A stretch of 46,419 nucleotides of DNA from Microcaldota archaeon (GTDB lineage Archaea; Micrarchaeota; Micrarchaeia; Micrarchaeales; CABMGC01). Position 1 is the stretch's first letter, and each line of letters opens with the position of its first letter. The position numbers were made by a program, and so were the translations under genes. Below the pieces are notes generated by a model. The model searched no databases and was not told where the DNA came from. It was given only the letters and a program-made list of their open reading frames with translations. Below, in pieces: positions 20,232 to 30,484 of the stretch. The stretch lies in the NCBI GenBank assembly GCA_021850625.1, contig JAJZLJ010000032.1, forward strand, positions 1 through 46,419, written 5' to 3'.

Positions 20232-21158
20232 ATGCCTAATAAAATCTTAAAAGAAAATTCTATTAATTTTTCACATTATGCTGGTGCTTTGGCAATATGT
20301 TTACGTACCTCGACTAACAATATTTTAAAGCAAGTTCCAGAAAGACCTGTGGAACTTGGAGGTAAAAGAAGAGTTTTTGATCTTAACGTATTTGTTTTTG
20401 AAAGTTTGCGCACTATTTTAAATAAAAGAGAGTATAAACAAGAAAGTTATACCGCAATGGAAACGTTCAGTAAATATATAACAAGAATAGATGATATCAT
20501 GGATGTTCCAAAACATCCAAAAATGTCTGAATGGAATACAAGTTATAAAATAGATCCAAAGGCAATGAGAATAGTGTCTCTATTTGTAAAACATACAAAA
20601 TCAATGGTCAATGAAAGGATTATAACTCAAGAGCAGGCAAAAGAGATATTCAAAGCTGTAGAACAATACAGAAAACAAGCGCGCAAAGCAGTAAAAGATT
20701 TTGAAGAGCTTACTAATCCTAATATTAAGGAAATATTATCGATAAAACATATAACAACAGGAGGCATGGGTGCCATATTGGCAGACGTATTTTGTATGTG
20801 TGAGGGTATTAGTGAAAATCAAAGAAAAATTATTAGAGAAGCATTCTCTAACGCATTCATGGCAACACAGATAGCAGATGATATAAATGATTTGAAAAAT
20901 GATATAGATAATGGAGTTCCAAATATAGCAGCCGCATTAATAAGACAATGTCACAATGATGAAATTGATGTTTTAAATGTTGAAAAGATGAGTATTAAAA
21001 CATTCAGAAAATTAGCCCCAAAATCTTATTCTGATCTGATGCAAATCGGAGATAACTACATATCAAGGATACCTAATAAACCATATGGATTAGGTGTTTT
21101 AAAGGCAGTGCCGTCAATATTTTATAAATTAATAAATTTGACCTCACGTGGAAGTTAA
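20232..21158 (+). CDS. Class I isoprenoid-synthase-like protein
   Basis: All-helical; RIDDIMD and QIADDINDLKND resemble paired Asp-rich motifs. Confidence 0.55.
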   Translation: MPNKILKENSINFSHYAGALAICLRTSTNNILKQVPERPVELGGKRRVFDLNVFVFESLRTILNKREYKQESYTAMETFSKYITRIDDIMDVPKHPKMSEWNTSYKIDPKAMRIVSLFVKHTKSMVNERIITQEQAKEIFKAVEQYRKQARKAVKDFEELTNPNIKEILSIKHITTGGMGAILADVFCMCEGISENQRKIIREAFSNAFMATQIADDINDLKNDIDNGVPNIAAALIRQCHNDEIDVLNVEKMSIKTFRKLAPKSYSDLMQIGDNYISRIPNKPYGLGVLKAVPSIFYKLINLTSRGS

Positions 21159-21166
21159 AATTAATA

Positions 21167-21241
21167 TGCTCCGACTGGGATTTGGACCCAGGTTTAAGCC
21201 GTGAGAGGGCTTCGTCCTTGACCGGGCTAGACGATCGGAGC
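21167..21241 (-). tRNA. tRNA-Glu (anticodon CTC)
   Basis: Reverse complement GCTCCGATCGTCTAGCCCGGTCAAGGACGAAGCCCTCTCACGGCTTAAACCTGGGTCCAAATCCCAGTCGGAGC folds as a cloverleaf: 7-bp acceptor, 4-bp D stem, anticodon loop CTCTCAC, T stem CTGGG/CCCAG; CCA not encoded. Confidence 0.92.
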
Positions 21242-21297
21242 CTAAAAAGTATTTAGATATTTGTTAATAATTATATATAAGCTTTGCTTGTGATTGT

Positions 21298-22518
21298 ATG
21301 CTAACAGATAAGTATGTCCCTAACACTATAAATAATATTATTGGAAATAGCGAAGCTATATCAAAACTTTTTGAGTTCGCTCAGGCAGTCCATGCAAACG
21401 CAAAACCTAGACCAATAATGATATTTGGACCTACCGGCACTGGAAAAACCTCAGCTGCACACGCATTAGCTTATGGAAATGGATTTGAACTTTTAGAACT
21501 TAACGCTAGCGATTATAGGGATGTTACTACTCTTGAAAAGGTCTTACTACCTGCTAGCAGAAGCAAAGGATTATTTAATAAAAATATATTGATACTCCTT
21601 GATGAGATAGATGAACTATCTAAAAAATTAGACGCTGGTGCTGAAAAAATAATCAGAGAACTGATAAAATCATCAAAACAGCCAGTAATATTTACTGCTA
21701 CTGATTTTTGGGATAAGGATATAAATTACCTTAGAATGTCTGTTGATAAGGTAGAGTTTAAGAAGGTGCCACCTAAAGAGATAGAAAAACTATTGGATAA
21801 AATAATTACTGAGGAAAAAGTATCTGTTAAAAAAGAGGTTATAGAAGAGATAGCAAGAAGAAGCGATGGAGATGTAAGAGGTGCAATAAACGATCTTGAG
21901 GCCATGATAGGCGCTAAAGACGAGCTTCTTGAAAATTTAGGCATGCGTGATAGAAAAACAGAGATATTCGGAGTTTTGGATAAGATATTTTTATCTGGTA
22001 ATTTTGATATGGCAAGAAATTCAATGACAAAAAGCGATGTAGATATAGGAATGCTGATAAACTGGATAGATGAAAATATAACAAAAAGATACCCTATGAA
22101 AAAAGATGTAGAAGAGGCGTACTCCAATCTTTCTTTAGCAAGTAGATTTTATGAAAAAGCTTCAAGGACTAATCATTACGAGTATTTTAGATATGCAAGT
22201 GTATTTGCCTCTTCTGGTATTGCCTTATCAAATAAAGGAAGAACCACAATGCTAAAACAGTACTCTTTTCCATCGAATATAAGGTATATGAGCAGTACAA
22301 AAGGAGATAGGATAAACTTAAATAGCATAGCTGAAAGATTATCTCCCATCTTACATACAAATAAGAAAAAAATAATAGGTAGCTACCTACCAATACTAAA
22401 AATAGCTATAGAAAACTCTATAAAAAAATACGGAAAAGAGGAAACTCTTAATACAGTTGCCTTCTCAATGGGAATTTTTGAAGATGATGTAGAGATATTA
22501 TTAGGTAAAAAACTTTAA
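21298..22518 (+). CDS. rfcL: Replication factor C large subunit
   Basis: TDKYVPNTINNIIGN, FGPTGTGKTSAAHALA, LLDEIDEL; archaeal RfcL architecture. Confidence 0.93.
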   Translation: MLTDKYVPNTINNIIGNSEAISKLFEFAQAVHANAKPRPIMIFGPTGTGKTSAAHALAYGNGFELLELNASDYRDVTTLEKVLLPASRSKGLFNKNILILLDEIDELSKKLDAGAEKIIRELIKSSKQPVIFTATDFWDKDINYLRMSVDKVEFKKVPPKEIEKLLDKIITEEKVSVKKEVIEEIARRSDGDVRGAINDLEAMIGAKDELLENLGMRDRKTEIFGVLDKIFLSGNFDMARNSMTKSDVDIGMLINWIDENITKRYPMKKDVEEAYSNLSLASRFYEKASRTNHYEYFRYASVFASSGIALSNKGRTTMLKQYSFPSNIRYMSSTKGDRINLNSIAERLSPILHTNKKKIIGSYLPILKIAIENSIKKYGKEETLNTVAFSMGIFEDDVEILLGKKL

Positions 22519-22521
22519 ATG

Positions 22522-24162
22522 TTATAAAAGCTCTATTTCAAATCCAATAGAGGGTTCCTCTATTCCAAAGTTACTAAGAACAATAGGATGTAGCTCGCCC
22601 ATTATTCCTAATTCTATGCCATCAATTATTATAGCTGCGCATCTGCCATCTATAAAACTTTTATGCGAAGTCTCTTTTATACTAAAGGAGAATCCCGAAA
22701 CTGAAAGTATTGATTCAACTATACTTTTTATATCATTAAAATTTGATACGGAGTTAGTGCATATTCCAGCTAGATGATATGACTCAATAGGTTTGTTATC
22801 ATAAATTTTAAAAACCATATCAAGTTCAAAAACTTTCTGTGGCATCTTATCGTGTTTTGATATAGAAATTACATTCAATATAGATGGAATAAGCCATGTT
22901 CTTGCTATACTTAAGTTTGATGATTTTGCATCTTTTAGTTTTATAAAATCTGTTTTTTGTGGAATATCTAAGTTCATCATCAAGAAGTTTCTCTGTTCGT
23001 TTGTAAGATAAGTAGACATACTCTCCGTAAATCCAGCACCAACCATAGCATATGAAAGGCCTTCAAATAATTCATGGTTTTTGCTTAAAGCTCCTGGAAG
23101 TATTGATGGCACAGGGATAGGTGAAATATAATCATAACCATATGCTATGCAGATATCTTCTATAATATCTTGTTCGTTTATTATATCTGCTCTGTATGAT
23201 GGTACTTTAAAGCGTATTTTTTTACCTAAAAGTGCAGCTTCATATCCTGCTTTATTTGCAAGTGAGATTATATTATTAAATCCTATTTCTATTCCCAATT
23301 CTAGCTCTATTTGTAAAAGTGGAATTAGGATATTATTTGTATCAAAATCTGGATATCTTTTGGTTTTTTTGGTGTACTTAACATCTATTCCAAAAATATC
23401 TCCCCCTATATCAATAAATGTAGTAGCTAAGATATTGGTTATTTTCTCTACAAGATCAGATGAGGTGCCGGTAACCTCAATAAATAGATTTTTAGTTGAT
23501 GGAGTTACCTTTGTCCTTTCTGAGTTTATTATAGGAACTAAAGCAAGAGTGCCTTTTGAGTCCTTTAGAATAGGATATAAACCAGATTTAGGCAGCGCGG
23601 TTCTGTAGAGTTTTCCCTTTTCAGTATTATCTACAACATCACTATATAGTCTTTGAGAATTGTCCCTTAATGGAATAAACTTTTCATCTTCTGACAATAT
23701 GAATACTATGTCTTTGTCTATAACGTCTAAATTATGAATGCCTATTGACATCTTCTTTCTCATCCTTCCTAGAGTATCTGAAAGTTTTTCAGAAAAATTA
23801 AAGATGTCCGCAAGAGAAACATCTGTCAACAAGATATTTTTTATAACAAAACCAGATATAAAAAGACCGCTCTTTTCTGCTGTTTTATCTACCGATATTG
23901 TCAATGCTGAAGATAGATTTTTTTTATGTAATGAATAATTAAACGTTTTATTTATATGTTGAAAGTTCCTTATAGCACGGGCAAGTCCCACAGCAGAAAA
24001 TAAATCAGGCCTATTAGATGTAATTTCTACAGTCAATTCATTAAGATCAGAACGTTCTACCTCAAAACCAAGTTTATATATTATTTCTTCAAGATTTTTT
24101 TCTTCTATTTTTTTACCTATTAATTTTAGAAGATACTCTCTATTTATTGTTATATTTGGCAT
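22522..24162 (-). CDS. pheT: Phenylalanyl-tRNA synthetase beta subunit
   Basis: TSNRPDLFSAVGLARAIRNF; archaeal-size PheT; adjacent to pheS. Confidence 0.93.
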   Translation of the reverse strand: MPNITINREYLLKLIGKKIEEKNLEEIIYKLGFEVERSDLNELTVEITSNRPDLFSAVGLARAIRNFQHINKTFNYSLHKKNLSSALTISVDKTAEKSGLFISGFVIKNILLTDVSLADIFNFSEKLSDTLGRMRKKMSIGIHNLDVIDKDIVFILSEDEKFIPLRDNSQRLYSDVVDNTEKGKLYRTALPKSGLYPILKDSKGTLALVPIINSERTKVTPSTKNLFIEVTGTSSDLVEKITNILATTFIDIGGDIFGIDVKYTKKTKRYPDFDTNNILIPLLQIELELGIEIGFNNIISLANKAGYEAALLGKKIRFKVPSYRADIINEQDIIEDICIAYGYDYISPIPVPSILPGALSKNHELFEGLSYAMVGAGFTESMSTYLTNEQRNFLMMNLDIPQKTDFIKLKDAKSSNLSIARTWLIPSILNVISISKHDKMPQKVFELDMVFKIYDNKPIESYHLAGICTNSVSNFNDIKSIVESILSVSGFSFSIKETSHKSFIDGRCAAIIIDGIELGIMGELHPIVLSNFGIEEPSIGFEIELL

Positions 24163-24166
24163 ATAA

Positions 24167-25645
24167 TCATCTAAGTTTTCTTGTCCTTAACCAACTAAGG
24201 CCGCTGTTGTAAGGTTCAACTACACTTTTTATGCCATCGTTGTTGATTAGGAGCATTCTTTCTATCCCTAAACCCCACGCAAGAACGTTTATTTTTCTTC
24301 TGCTAATCCCGGTTACCTCTCTTCTTATTATTCCAGAACCCCCAATTTCTAACCAATTTCCATTTTCACCTATTTGGGCGAATATCTCAGCTCCAGGTTC
24401 TACGAATGGAAAGTAAGCAGGCTTAAATCTTATTTTAACCCCAAAGCTCTTGTAAAAATTTGTTAGTGTATCGAATAAGTTAGCCATAGTAAGATTTTTC
24501 CCTATTATTATGCCATCACATTGGTAAAAATCCGTAAGATGCTTATAGTCAAGATTTTCATTTCTAAAAACTCTTCCTACGGTGAATAATTTTTGTGGTA
24601 GCGCAACCTCTTCTCCAGATAAATATTTTTTCATGAATTCACGTATATAATGAACCGATACACTAGTCATTTGTGTCCTTAACACTGCAGATTCAGCTTC
24701 TTCTTGACTCCATTTTATTTTCCATGAATCTGTATGACTTTTCATTATTGATTTTAAATGCTCTTTGTCATTTATCGGAAGTTTTGAAGGATTTGATAAA
24801 TGAAAGGTATCTTGAGCTTCTCTTGCGGGATGATCTTGTGGAACAAAAAGAGAGTCAAAAACCCAAAATGAAGGCTCTATTATAGGACCTGAAATTTCGG
24901 TAAACCCAAGCCTTGAAAAGGTGTTTTTAACATCATTTAGAAGCAAACGGAGAGGATGTCTCATAGATAATATTTGCTGCTGCACTGGTATAGAAACATC
25001 ATACTTTTTAAACTTTTTAGATTCCCAACTTTTTGATACTATAAGTTCCCTGTCTATTTGGTCTATTGAGTTTTCTGATTCTTCTATAATAGCTTCTGCT
25101 CCTTTTTTTGATATTTTTATAATATCTATTATATTTTTATCTTTCACTTCTATTAATTTTCTTGAAGAAAATTCACTTATATATGATAGTTCTTTTGATG
25201 AGAAGCTTTCTGTAGAATTTGATTTTTTATGCAATGTGGAAAGAAAAATAGATTCGGCACTTGGAACAGAATACTCTTCACCTTTTTTAGTTAGAGAAAG
25301 TATACCGTTTTTTATTATTATTAAACCTTTTTTTATGCACCATTGCATGCCTATCCTTTCTTTATCTAACAAAAGTTGTGATGCTTTTATTTCTTTGCCG
25401 GATTGTAAGGTGTTTATAATCTCATCTTCCGGAAGCATTGATTTTGAGTATGACATCCCTTCCTGGCTTAGAGTAATAGAATTATTTTTTTTATATGTCA
25501 AATCTAAAAGAGATAGATTAGACAAATTTTCTATAGACCATAGTAATTCATCTTTACCAAGGCCCGACTTTTTTTCGAGCTCACTGAATGTGATGCTGCT
25601 ATGTTTTTTCAGTATATTTAAAACCAATAACTCGTATTTATGCAT
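24167..25645 (-). CDS. pheS: Phenylalanyl-tRNA synthetase alpha subunit
   Basis: FDSLFVPQDHPAREAQDTF, VGRVFRNENLDYKHLTDFYQCDG; archaeal N-terminal winged-helix region. Confidence 0.95.
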   Translation of the reverse strand: MHKYELLVLNILKKHSSITFSELEKKSGLGKDELLWSIENLSNLSLLDLTYKKNNSITLSQEGMSYSKSMLPEDEIINTLQSGKEIKASQLLLDKERIGMQWCIKKGLIIIKNGILSLTKKGEEYSVPSAESIFLSTLHKKSNSTESFSSKELSYISEFSSRKLIEVKDKNIIDIIKISKKGAEAIIEESENSIDQIDRELIVSKSWESKKFKKYDVSIPVQQQILSMRHPLRLLLNDVKNTFSRLGFTEISGPIIEPSFWVFDSLFVPQDHPAREAQDTFHLSNPSKLPINDKEHLKSIMKSHTDSWKIKWSQEEAESAVLRTQMTSVSVHYIREFMKKYLSGEEVALPQKLFTVGRVFRNENLDYKHLTDFYQCDGIIIGKNLTMANLFDTLTNFYKSFGVKIRFKPAYFPFVEPGAEIFAQIGENGNWLEIGGSGIIRREVTGISRRKINVLAWGLGIERMLLINNDGIKSVVEPYNSGLSWLRTRKLR

Positions 25646-25713
25646 TAAAACAACATTATAATTTATAAATATACAATAAATAAGTATTAAAAGATTCGTT
25701 GTTATAACTTTAA

Positions 25714-26637
25714 TTGGTTATTATGATAAAAGATTATTTAATAGAGATATTCGAACCATCTTTGTTGTTCGGACTTCTCTGTGCGCTCGTTGGCCTTTCA
25801 GCAGCTATATATCTTGATTTTACTGCAGGAGTAGTATTAGGGATAGTAGCAATAATAGGTATTGTTATTGCACAGATAGCAGTGAATTTAATTGATGATT
25901 ATGTAGATTATAAAATAGGCATAGATAAAGAAACAATCAAAACAAAGTTTAGCGGAGGAAGCTCCCTTGTCGTAGATAAAAAAGTTAGTACGAATGGTAT
26001 TCTAATAATAGCAATAATAGCTTTGTTAATTTCAGGAGTATTAGGATTTTATTTATTGCAGTTCTTAAACATTGGAGTACTTTACTTAGTTTTAATATTG
26101 ATAGTTTTCGGAGGCATATCAGTAATATTTTATGCAAAATACTTTACACATGTGCCATTCTTTTCAGAACCTTTTGTAACAATTTGCTTTGCTGTTATTG
26201 GCATAGGAGTGTATCTTGTTGCTAGCAATTCACTTACAAATGTGCTTTGGGTCTTTTTACTAGTGTGCATACCATCTGGATTACAGGTAGGAGTGGCCAT
26301 GATAGCAAATGAATTACCCGATAGAAAAGCAGATAAAAAATATGGCAGAAGAAATATAGTAATAATGCTATCTAATCAGAAAAATTATTCAGGTTTATAC
26401 TTTATATTTCAAGCTATCGGATATCTTTTACTAGGATATGGAATGGTAGAAAGATTTCTGCCAATTACATTTTTAATATTATTTGCACTAATACCAGGGA
26501 TGTATTTAGTAGGAAGAGGAATAGAAAATTATAAAGATCCTAAAACCCATGAAAAGGTAATGGGTTTAAACTCTATTATGGCATTTCTATATATCTTCCT
26601 TTTGAGTTTTGCATTTTTAATTGTAAGAGTTGTTTAA
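25714..26637 (+). CDS. UbiA/MenA-family prenyltransferase
   Basis: NLIDDYVDYKIGID Asp-rich motif and second NELPDRKADKKYGRRN motif; polytopic. Confidence 0.85.
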   Translation: MVIMIKDYLIEIFEPSLLFGLLCALVGLSAAIYLDFTAGVVLGIVAIIGIVIAQIAVNLIDDYVDYKIGIDKETIKTKFSGGSSLVVDKKVSTNGILIIAIIALLISGVLGFYLLQFLNIGVLYLVLILIVFGGISVIFYAKYFTHVPFFSEPFVTICFAVIGIGVYLVASNSLTNVLWVFLLVCIPSGLQVGVAMIANELPDRKADKKYGRRNIVIMLSNQKNYSGLYFIFQAIGYLLLGYGMVERFLPITFLILFALIPGMYLVGRGIENYKDPKTHEKVMGLNSIMAFLYIFLLSFAFLIVRVV

Positions 26638-27510
26638 TTGAGTTACAAAAATGAATATAATGACAAATTTAGCAAGGATATTAGAGTTGCGATGGACAAA
26701 ACATTTAAAAAACTGACAACATTAGAATCCAAAGAGTTTTTTGACAATGAACTTTTTGATGCTTCGATGCATCTTTTAAATAAACCAGGAAAAATGCTCA
26801 GGCCACTTCTTGTTTTTTTAGGAGCTTCATATTGTGGTATGGATCTTGATGAGGTAATAGACATAGCAGTTTCGATAGAACTACTACACACTTCATCATT
26901 AATACATGATGATATAATAGACAATGATAATAAAAGAAGAGACATTGACGCAACTCATGTTAAATACGGGCTTGAAATAGCAATGCTATCTGGAGATGCA
27001 CTTATATCAAAATCAATACAAAATGCATCGAGGTATGGTAAAAACCTAATAGATATAATGGCAGAAACAGCAATGAAGATGTCAGCTGGAGAAGCTATGG
27101 ACTTTAGATATCAAAGATTAAAAAAAGTACCAGAAATAGAAGAATGCTTAAGGATAATAGAACTTAAAAGCGCTTCACTTATATCAACTGCTACTTCAAT
27201 ATCTGGAAAGTATAAAAATAGCAACTTTTCAAGAGAACTTGAGTTATTTGGATTGAATTTGGGAATCGCATTTCAGATAAAGGATGATATTGAAGACTAT
27301 TCAGCAATATCAGACAATACTCAAGCAAATTTAGATGCAAATAGACCAAATATAGTAAAAAGCATAATTAAATCTGGAAAAAATGAGAAAGACGCCATTA
27401 AAGAGGCGACGGCAATGAACAAAAAGTACATAAAGGTTGGAATTTCATATCTTGATAAAAATAAATTTGAGATTTTTGAAAGATATTTGAATATGATAAA
27501 GATTGATTAA
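26638..27510 (+). CDS. Polyprenyl (GGPP-type) synthetase
   Basis: LLHTSSLIHDDIIDNDNKRRD and FQIKDDIEDY; TTG start abutting the UbiA-like stop. Confidence 0.9.
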   Translation: MSYKNEYNDKFSKDIRVAMDKTFKKLTTLESKEFFDNELFDASMHLLNKPGKMLRPLLVFLGASYCGMDLDEVIDIAVSIELLHTSSLIHDDIIDNDNKRRDIDATHVKYGLEIAMLSGDALISKSIQNASRYGKNLIDIMAETAMKMSAGEAMDFRYQRLKKVPEIEECLRIIELKSASLISTATSISGKYKNSNFSRELELFGLNLGIAFQIKDDIEDYSAISDNTQANLDANRPNIVKSIIKSGKNEKDAIKEATAMNKKYIKVGISYLDKNKFEIFERYLNMIKID

Positions 27511-28218
27511 TTATTTTCTTCCAGAAACAATATATGCGACTCCAGTTTTAAGTTCTGTATATTTTATTTCTTTGAAACCTGAACTGCTTAAGATCTTTAT
27601 TAGCCTTTTTTTATTAAATTTAAGTATGCTTGAAACAAGCCAAAAGTATGCTTTTCTATCAACAAAAAAACCTATTATGCGCATTAAGAATGAATATATT
27701 CTAAAGAAAAATGCTTTTGATTTTTCATCAGGAACTGCCATGTCAACAAAAATAAATTTCCCGTTGTTTTTAATTATTCTTTTTAATTCTGTCGAAAAAA
27801 CCTCTAAATTGTCTAAATTTCTAAGTGCAAACCCAGATATCACCAAGTCAAAATAATTACTTGGATAGCCAGTTTTCATAGCATCAGAAATTTCAAATGA
27901 TATTTTATTAGATCCTGCTAAAACTGCTTTTTTCTTTCCTAAATCAAGCATCTCTTTATTAAAATCCATGGCTATTAACTTGTATTTTTTACCTAGTTTA
28001 TCCAATTCTTTTGAGAGCATTATTGCAAGATCTCCGGTGCCGGTAGCTAGATCGAGTATTATAGGATGATCAATTTTAGAAATGGCTTCTATAGATTTCA
28101 TTACAGTTTCACTACGCCAGTTTTTGTCTATACCTAAGCTAAAAAGATGATTCATTAAATCATAATGTGAGGACACCTTTGTAAAAATTTTATTTATTCT
28201 TATGCTCATCTTAAACAC
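27511..28218 (-). CDS. UbiE/MenG-like SAM methyltransferase
   Basis: KVSSHYDLMNHLFSLGIDKNWR, ILDLATGTGDLAIML. Confidence 0.9.
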   Translation of the reverse strand: MFKMSIRINKIFTKVSSHYDLMNHLFSLGIDKNWRSETVMKSIEAISKIDHPIILDLATGTGDLAIMLSKELDKLGKKYKLIAMDFNKEMLDLGKKKAVLAGSNKISFEISDAMKTGYPSNYFDLVISGFALRNLDNLEVFSTELKRIIKNNGKFIFVDMAVPDEKSKAFFFRIYSFLMRIIGFFVDRKAYFWLVSSILKFNKKRLIKILSSSGFKEIKYTELKTGVAYIVSGRK

Positions 28219-28222
28219 AATT

Positions 28223-28843
28223 TTATATTACTAATACTGGAAGGAAAATTATTATTGCTTCTATCCACGCTACATGTGCTATGGCTGACCCTATTATGCC
28301 ATACTTTTCTGCTATTAAACTAGTAACTAAACCTACAAAAAACGCAGCCAATACTAGTATTGGATTTAACGTAGAAAGATGTATTAAACCATAAAAAATT
28401 GATGAACCAAGCCATGGAACTTTATTAAATATCTTTGATTTTTTTCTAATTAAGCCTTGTACGCCGCCTCTCCAATATATCTCTTCACATATGCCTATAA
28501 CCGCAAGTAGAATAAATAGAAATATTGTCTGTGCTTGAGAGTATATCAAAGAGTATATTTCTCTAACATATATAACTGTGCCAGTAAGTATAGTCAGATA
28601 ATATCCACCAAGGAAGATAAGATAAAGAATTACTGCGCCCAACGATCCGAATAAAAGTATTTTTTTAATGCTTCCGCTCTTAACTTTTATATTTTTTTTA
28701 TACTTGGCCAATGTAAAAATAGCAAGTATTAGAGTTGAAATTGACATAGCATATACAAAATAATTGCTGAAAATTATAAATGACATTGGCCATAATATAA
28801 GCGGCAATGCAAGGTATAGATACTCATATTTTTCCAATTTCAT
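28223..28843 (-). CDS. CPBP family intramembrane metalloprotease
   Basis: EEIYWRGGVQGLI, YGLIHLSTLNP, AIAHVAW motifs. Confidence 0.82.
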   Translation of the reverse strand: MKLEKYEYLYLALPLILWPMSFIIFSNYFVYAMSISTLILAIFTLAKYKKNIKVKSGSIKKILLFGSLGAVILYLIFLGGYYLTILTGTVIYVREIYSLIYSQAQTIFLFILLAVIGICEEIYWRGGVQGLIRKKSKIFNKVPWLGSSIFYGLIHLSTLNPILVLAAFFVGLVTSLIAEKYGIIGSAIAHVAWIEAIIIFLPVLVI

Positions 28844-28847
28844 TATC

Positions 28848-29882
28848 TCATCTCCAATGCTTAAGTATTATCTTTCCAAAAGCCTTAGAGCTTTCAAGAA
28901 GATCTTGTGCTTGTGCAGCCATACCTATGTCAAATGATTTGTATATTATAGGCTTTATGTTTTTCTTTTTTGCAAACTCTATGGAATTATCCAAATCAGA
29001 CTTACTTGCGTTATGCGTTCCGAATATAGAAATGTTTCGCAGATACAGTCGTCTAACATTTAAGCTTGATGTAGCTCCTGCAAGAACTCCAAATGAGATA
29101 ATTCTTGCATTATAAGCAGCCATCTCTACGGTATCACCAAGATTATTGCCCATTGAATTTATTATTATATCGGCTCCAACTCCATTTGTTATTTCCATAA
29201 CTTCTTTAATTATATTTGTAGCATTGTCCTGTTTTATTACAAAGTCTGCGCCAATAGCCCTTAATTTTTGCATTTTTTCATCGCTTCTTGTTAATGCTAT
29301 AGTTTTTAACCCTAATGCCTTTGAAAATTTTATTGCAAAAAGTCCAACATTGCCAGTTGCGCCTAGAACTACTATAGTTTCTCCTTCAGTAGCATTGCCC
29401 AAACCTTTGATGTTGCGCCAAGCCAACGAAGCATGAAGTGGCATAGCCGCAATCTCTTCGTCTGTAAAGTTAGATGGTGCTTTTGAAACTATTCGCTCTG
29501 GAACCGTAATAAACTCACCATAGCTTCCATTAATATGAAGGCCAAAGCATTTCCATGAAGGACATAATTGTTCATGACCTGAAATACAATATTTACAACT
29601 GCCACAACCATAAACGGTATTTGAGATTACCTTTTCACCTTCATAAAACTTTTTTACATTGCTCCCGACAGCTTCAATAGTTCCGTAAACATCTGTACCT
29701 GGAACATGTGGAAATGGAATGTTCATTCCTGGAACTCCCCTTCTTACCATTAAATCAAGAGTGTTTACAGATGTCATCTTCAATTTTATCAGTATTTGGT
29801 CTGGAGCAGGAACTGGAGTATCTATTTCAATTTGTTTTATAACGTTTGAGGTTCCGTTTTCATAAAAACCCATGGCCTTCAT
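28848..29882 (-). CDS. Zinc-binding MDR alcohol dehydrogenase/quinone oxidoreductase-like
   Basis: PGTDVYGTIEAVG, CGCSCKYC-type Cys cluster (CGSCKYCISGHEQLC), VLGATGNVGLFAIKF; ATG at 29882 after GGTGA. Confidence 0.88.
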   Translation of the reverse strand: MKAMGFYENGTSNVIKQIEIDTPVPAPDQILIKLKMTSVNTLDLMVRRGVPGMNIPFPHVPGTDVYGTIEAVGSNVKKFYEGEKVISNTVYGCGSCKYCISGHEQLCPSWKCFGLHINGSYGEFITVPERIVSKAPSNFTDEEIAAMPLHASLAWRNIKGLGNATEGETIVVLGATGNVGLFAIKFSKALGLKTIALTRSDEKMQKLRAIGADFVIKQDNATNIIKEVMEITNGVGADIIINSMGNNLGDTVEMAAYNARIISFGVLAGATSSLNVRRLYLRNISIFGTHNASKSDLDNSIEFAKKKNIKPIIYKSFDIGMAAQAQDLLESSKAFGKIILKHWR

Positions 29883-29907
29883 TTTATCACCAACTCTCAA
29901 ATAATTT

Positions 29908-30471
29908 TTAACATAAATATTTATTATAATTAATTTGATTAAGTTCATTCAATAAATCAAATTCTTTTGATATAACAGTATCTCCATTTATTATCTTTAA
30001 AGCTTGTTTTAATACTTGTTTTTTGTTTCCAAGTAATTCATATACATTAGTATAATTTTTAAGTGCCATTACACCGCAATAATCAGTAGCTTCAGAAAGT
30101 ATATTCTCTGAAATTTTCTTTAAAGGATACTTACGCGCTTTAAGTCGTAATTCAAGTTGTTTTATGTGTGAACGCAAAACTATGACAGTTGCACCTTTTA
30201 ATTTCATTTCGCATAGTAAATGCCCTTCTAGAATAATGTATTTTTTATTTTTTATATTATTTTTATTAATAACTGCCAAAATAGATCTATTTAATTTTTT
30301 AATATTCACAGGAAACGCGCCGTCGATATCTTTTTTTATAAGAAGGCCTTTATCTTTTGCAATATTATTTGCGCTTATAACTATGCTGTTCTTAAGTCTT
30401 TTTGAGATGGATCTTGCAAGAGTAGTTTTTCCAGTACCTGGAACACCAGTTATTACATATATTTTTGGCAT
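29908..30471 (-). CDS. Adenylate kinase AK6/Fap7-like
   Basis: P-loop MPKIYVITGVPGTGKTTLARSI; LEGHLL; ATG at 30471. Confidence 0.8.
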   Translation of the reverse strand: MPKIYVITGVPGTGKTTLARSISKRLKNSIVISANNIAKDKGLLIKKDIDGAFPVNIKKLNRSILAVINKNNIKNKKYIILEGHLLCEMKLKGATVIVLRSHIKQLELRLKARKYPLKKISENILSEATDYCGVMALKNYTNVYELLGNKKQVLKQALKIINGDTVISKEFDLLNELNQINYNKYLC

Positions 30472-30484
30472 TATGTTACCAATC

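Noticed and set aside
24921-25661. 246-aa + strand ORF antisense to pheS
   Set aside because: Ser/Phe/Ile-rich shadow of the pheS coding strand
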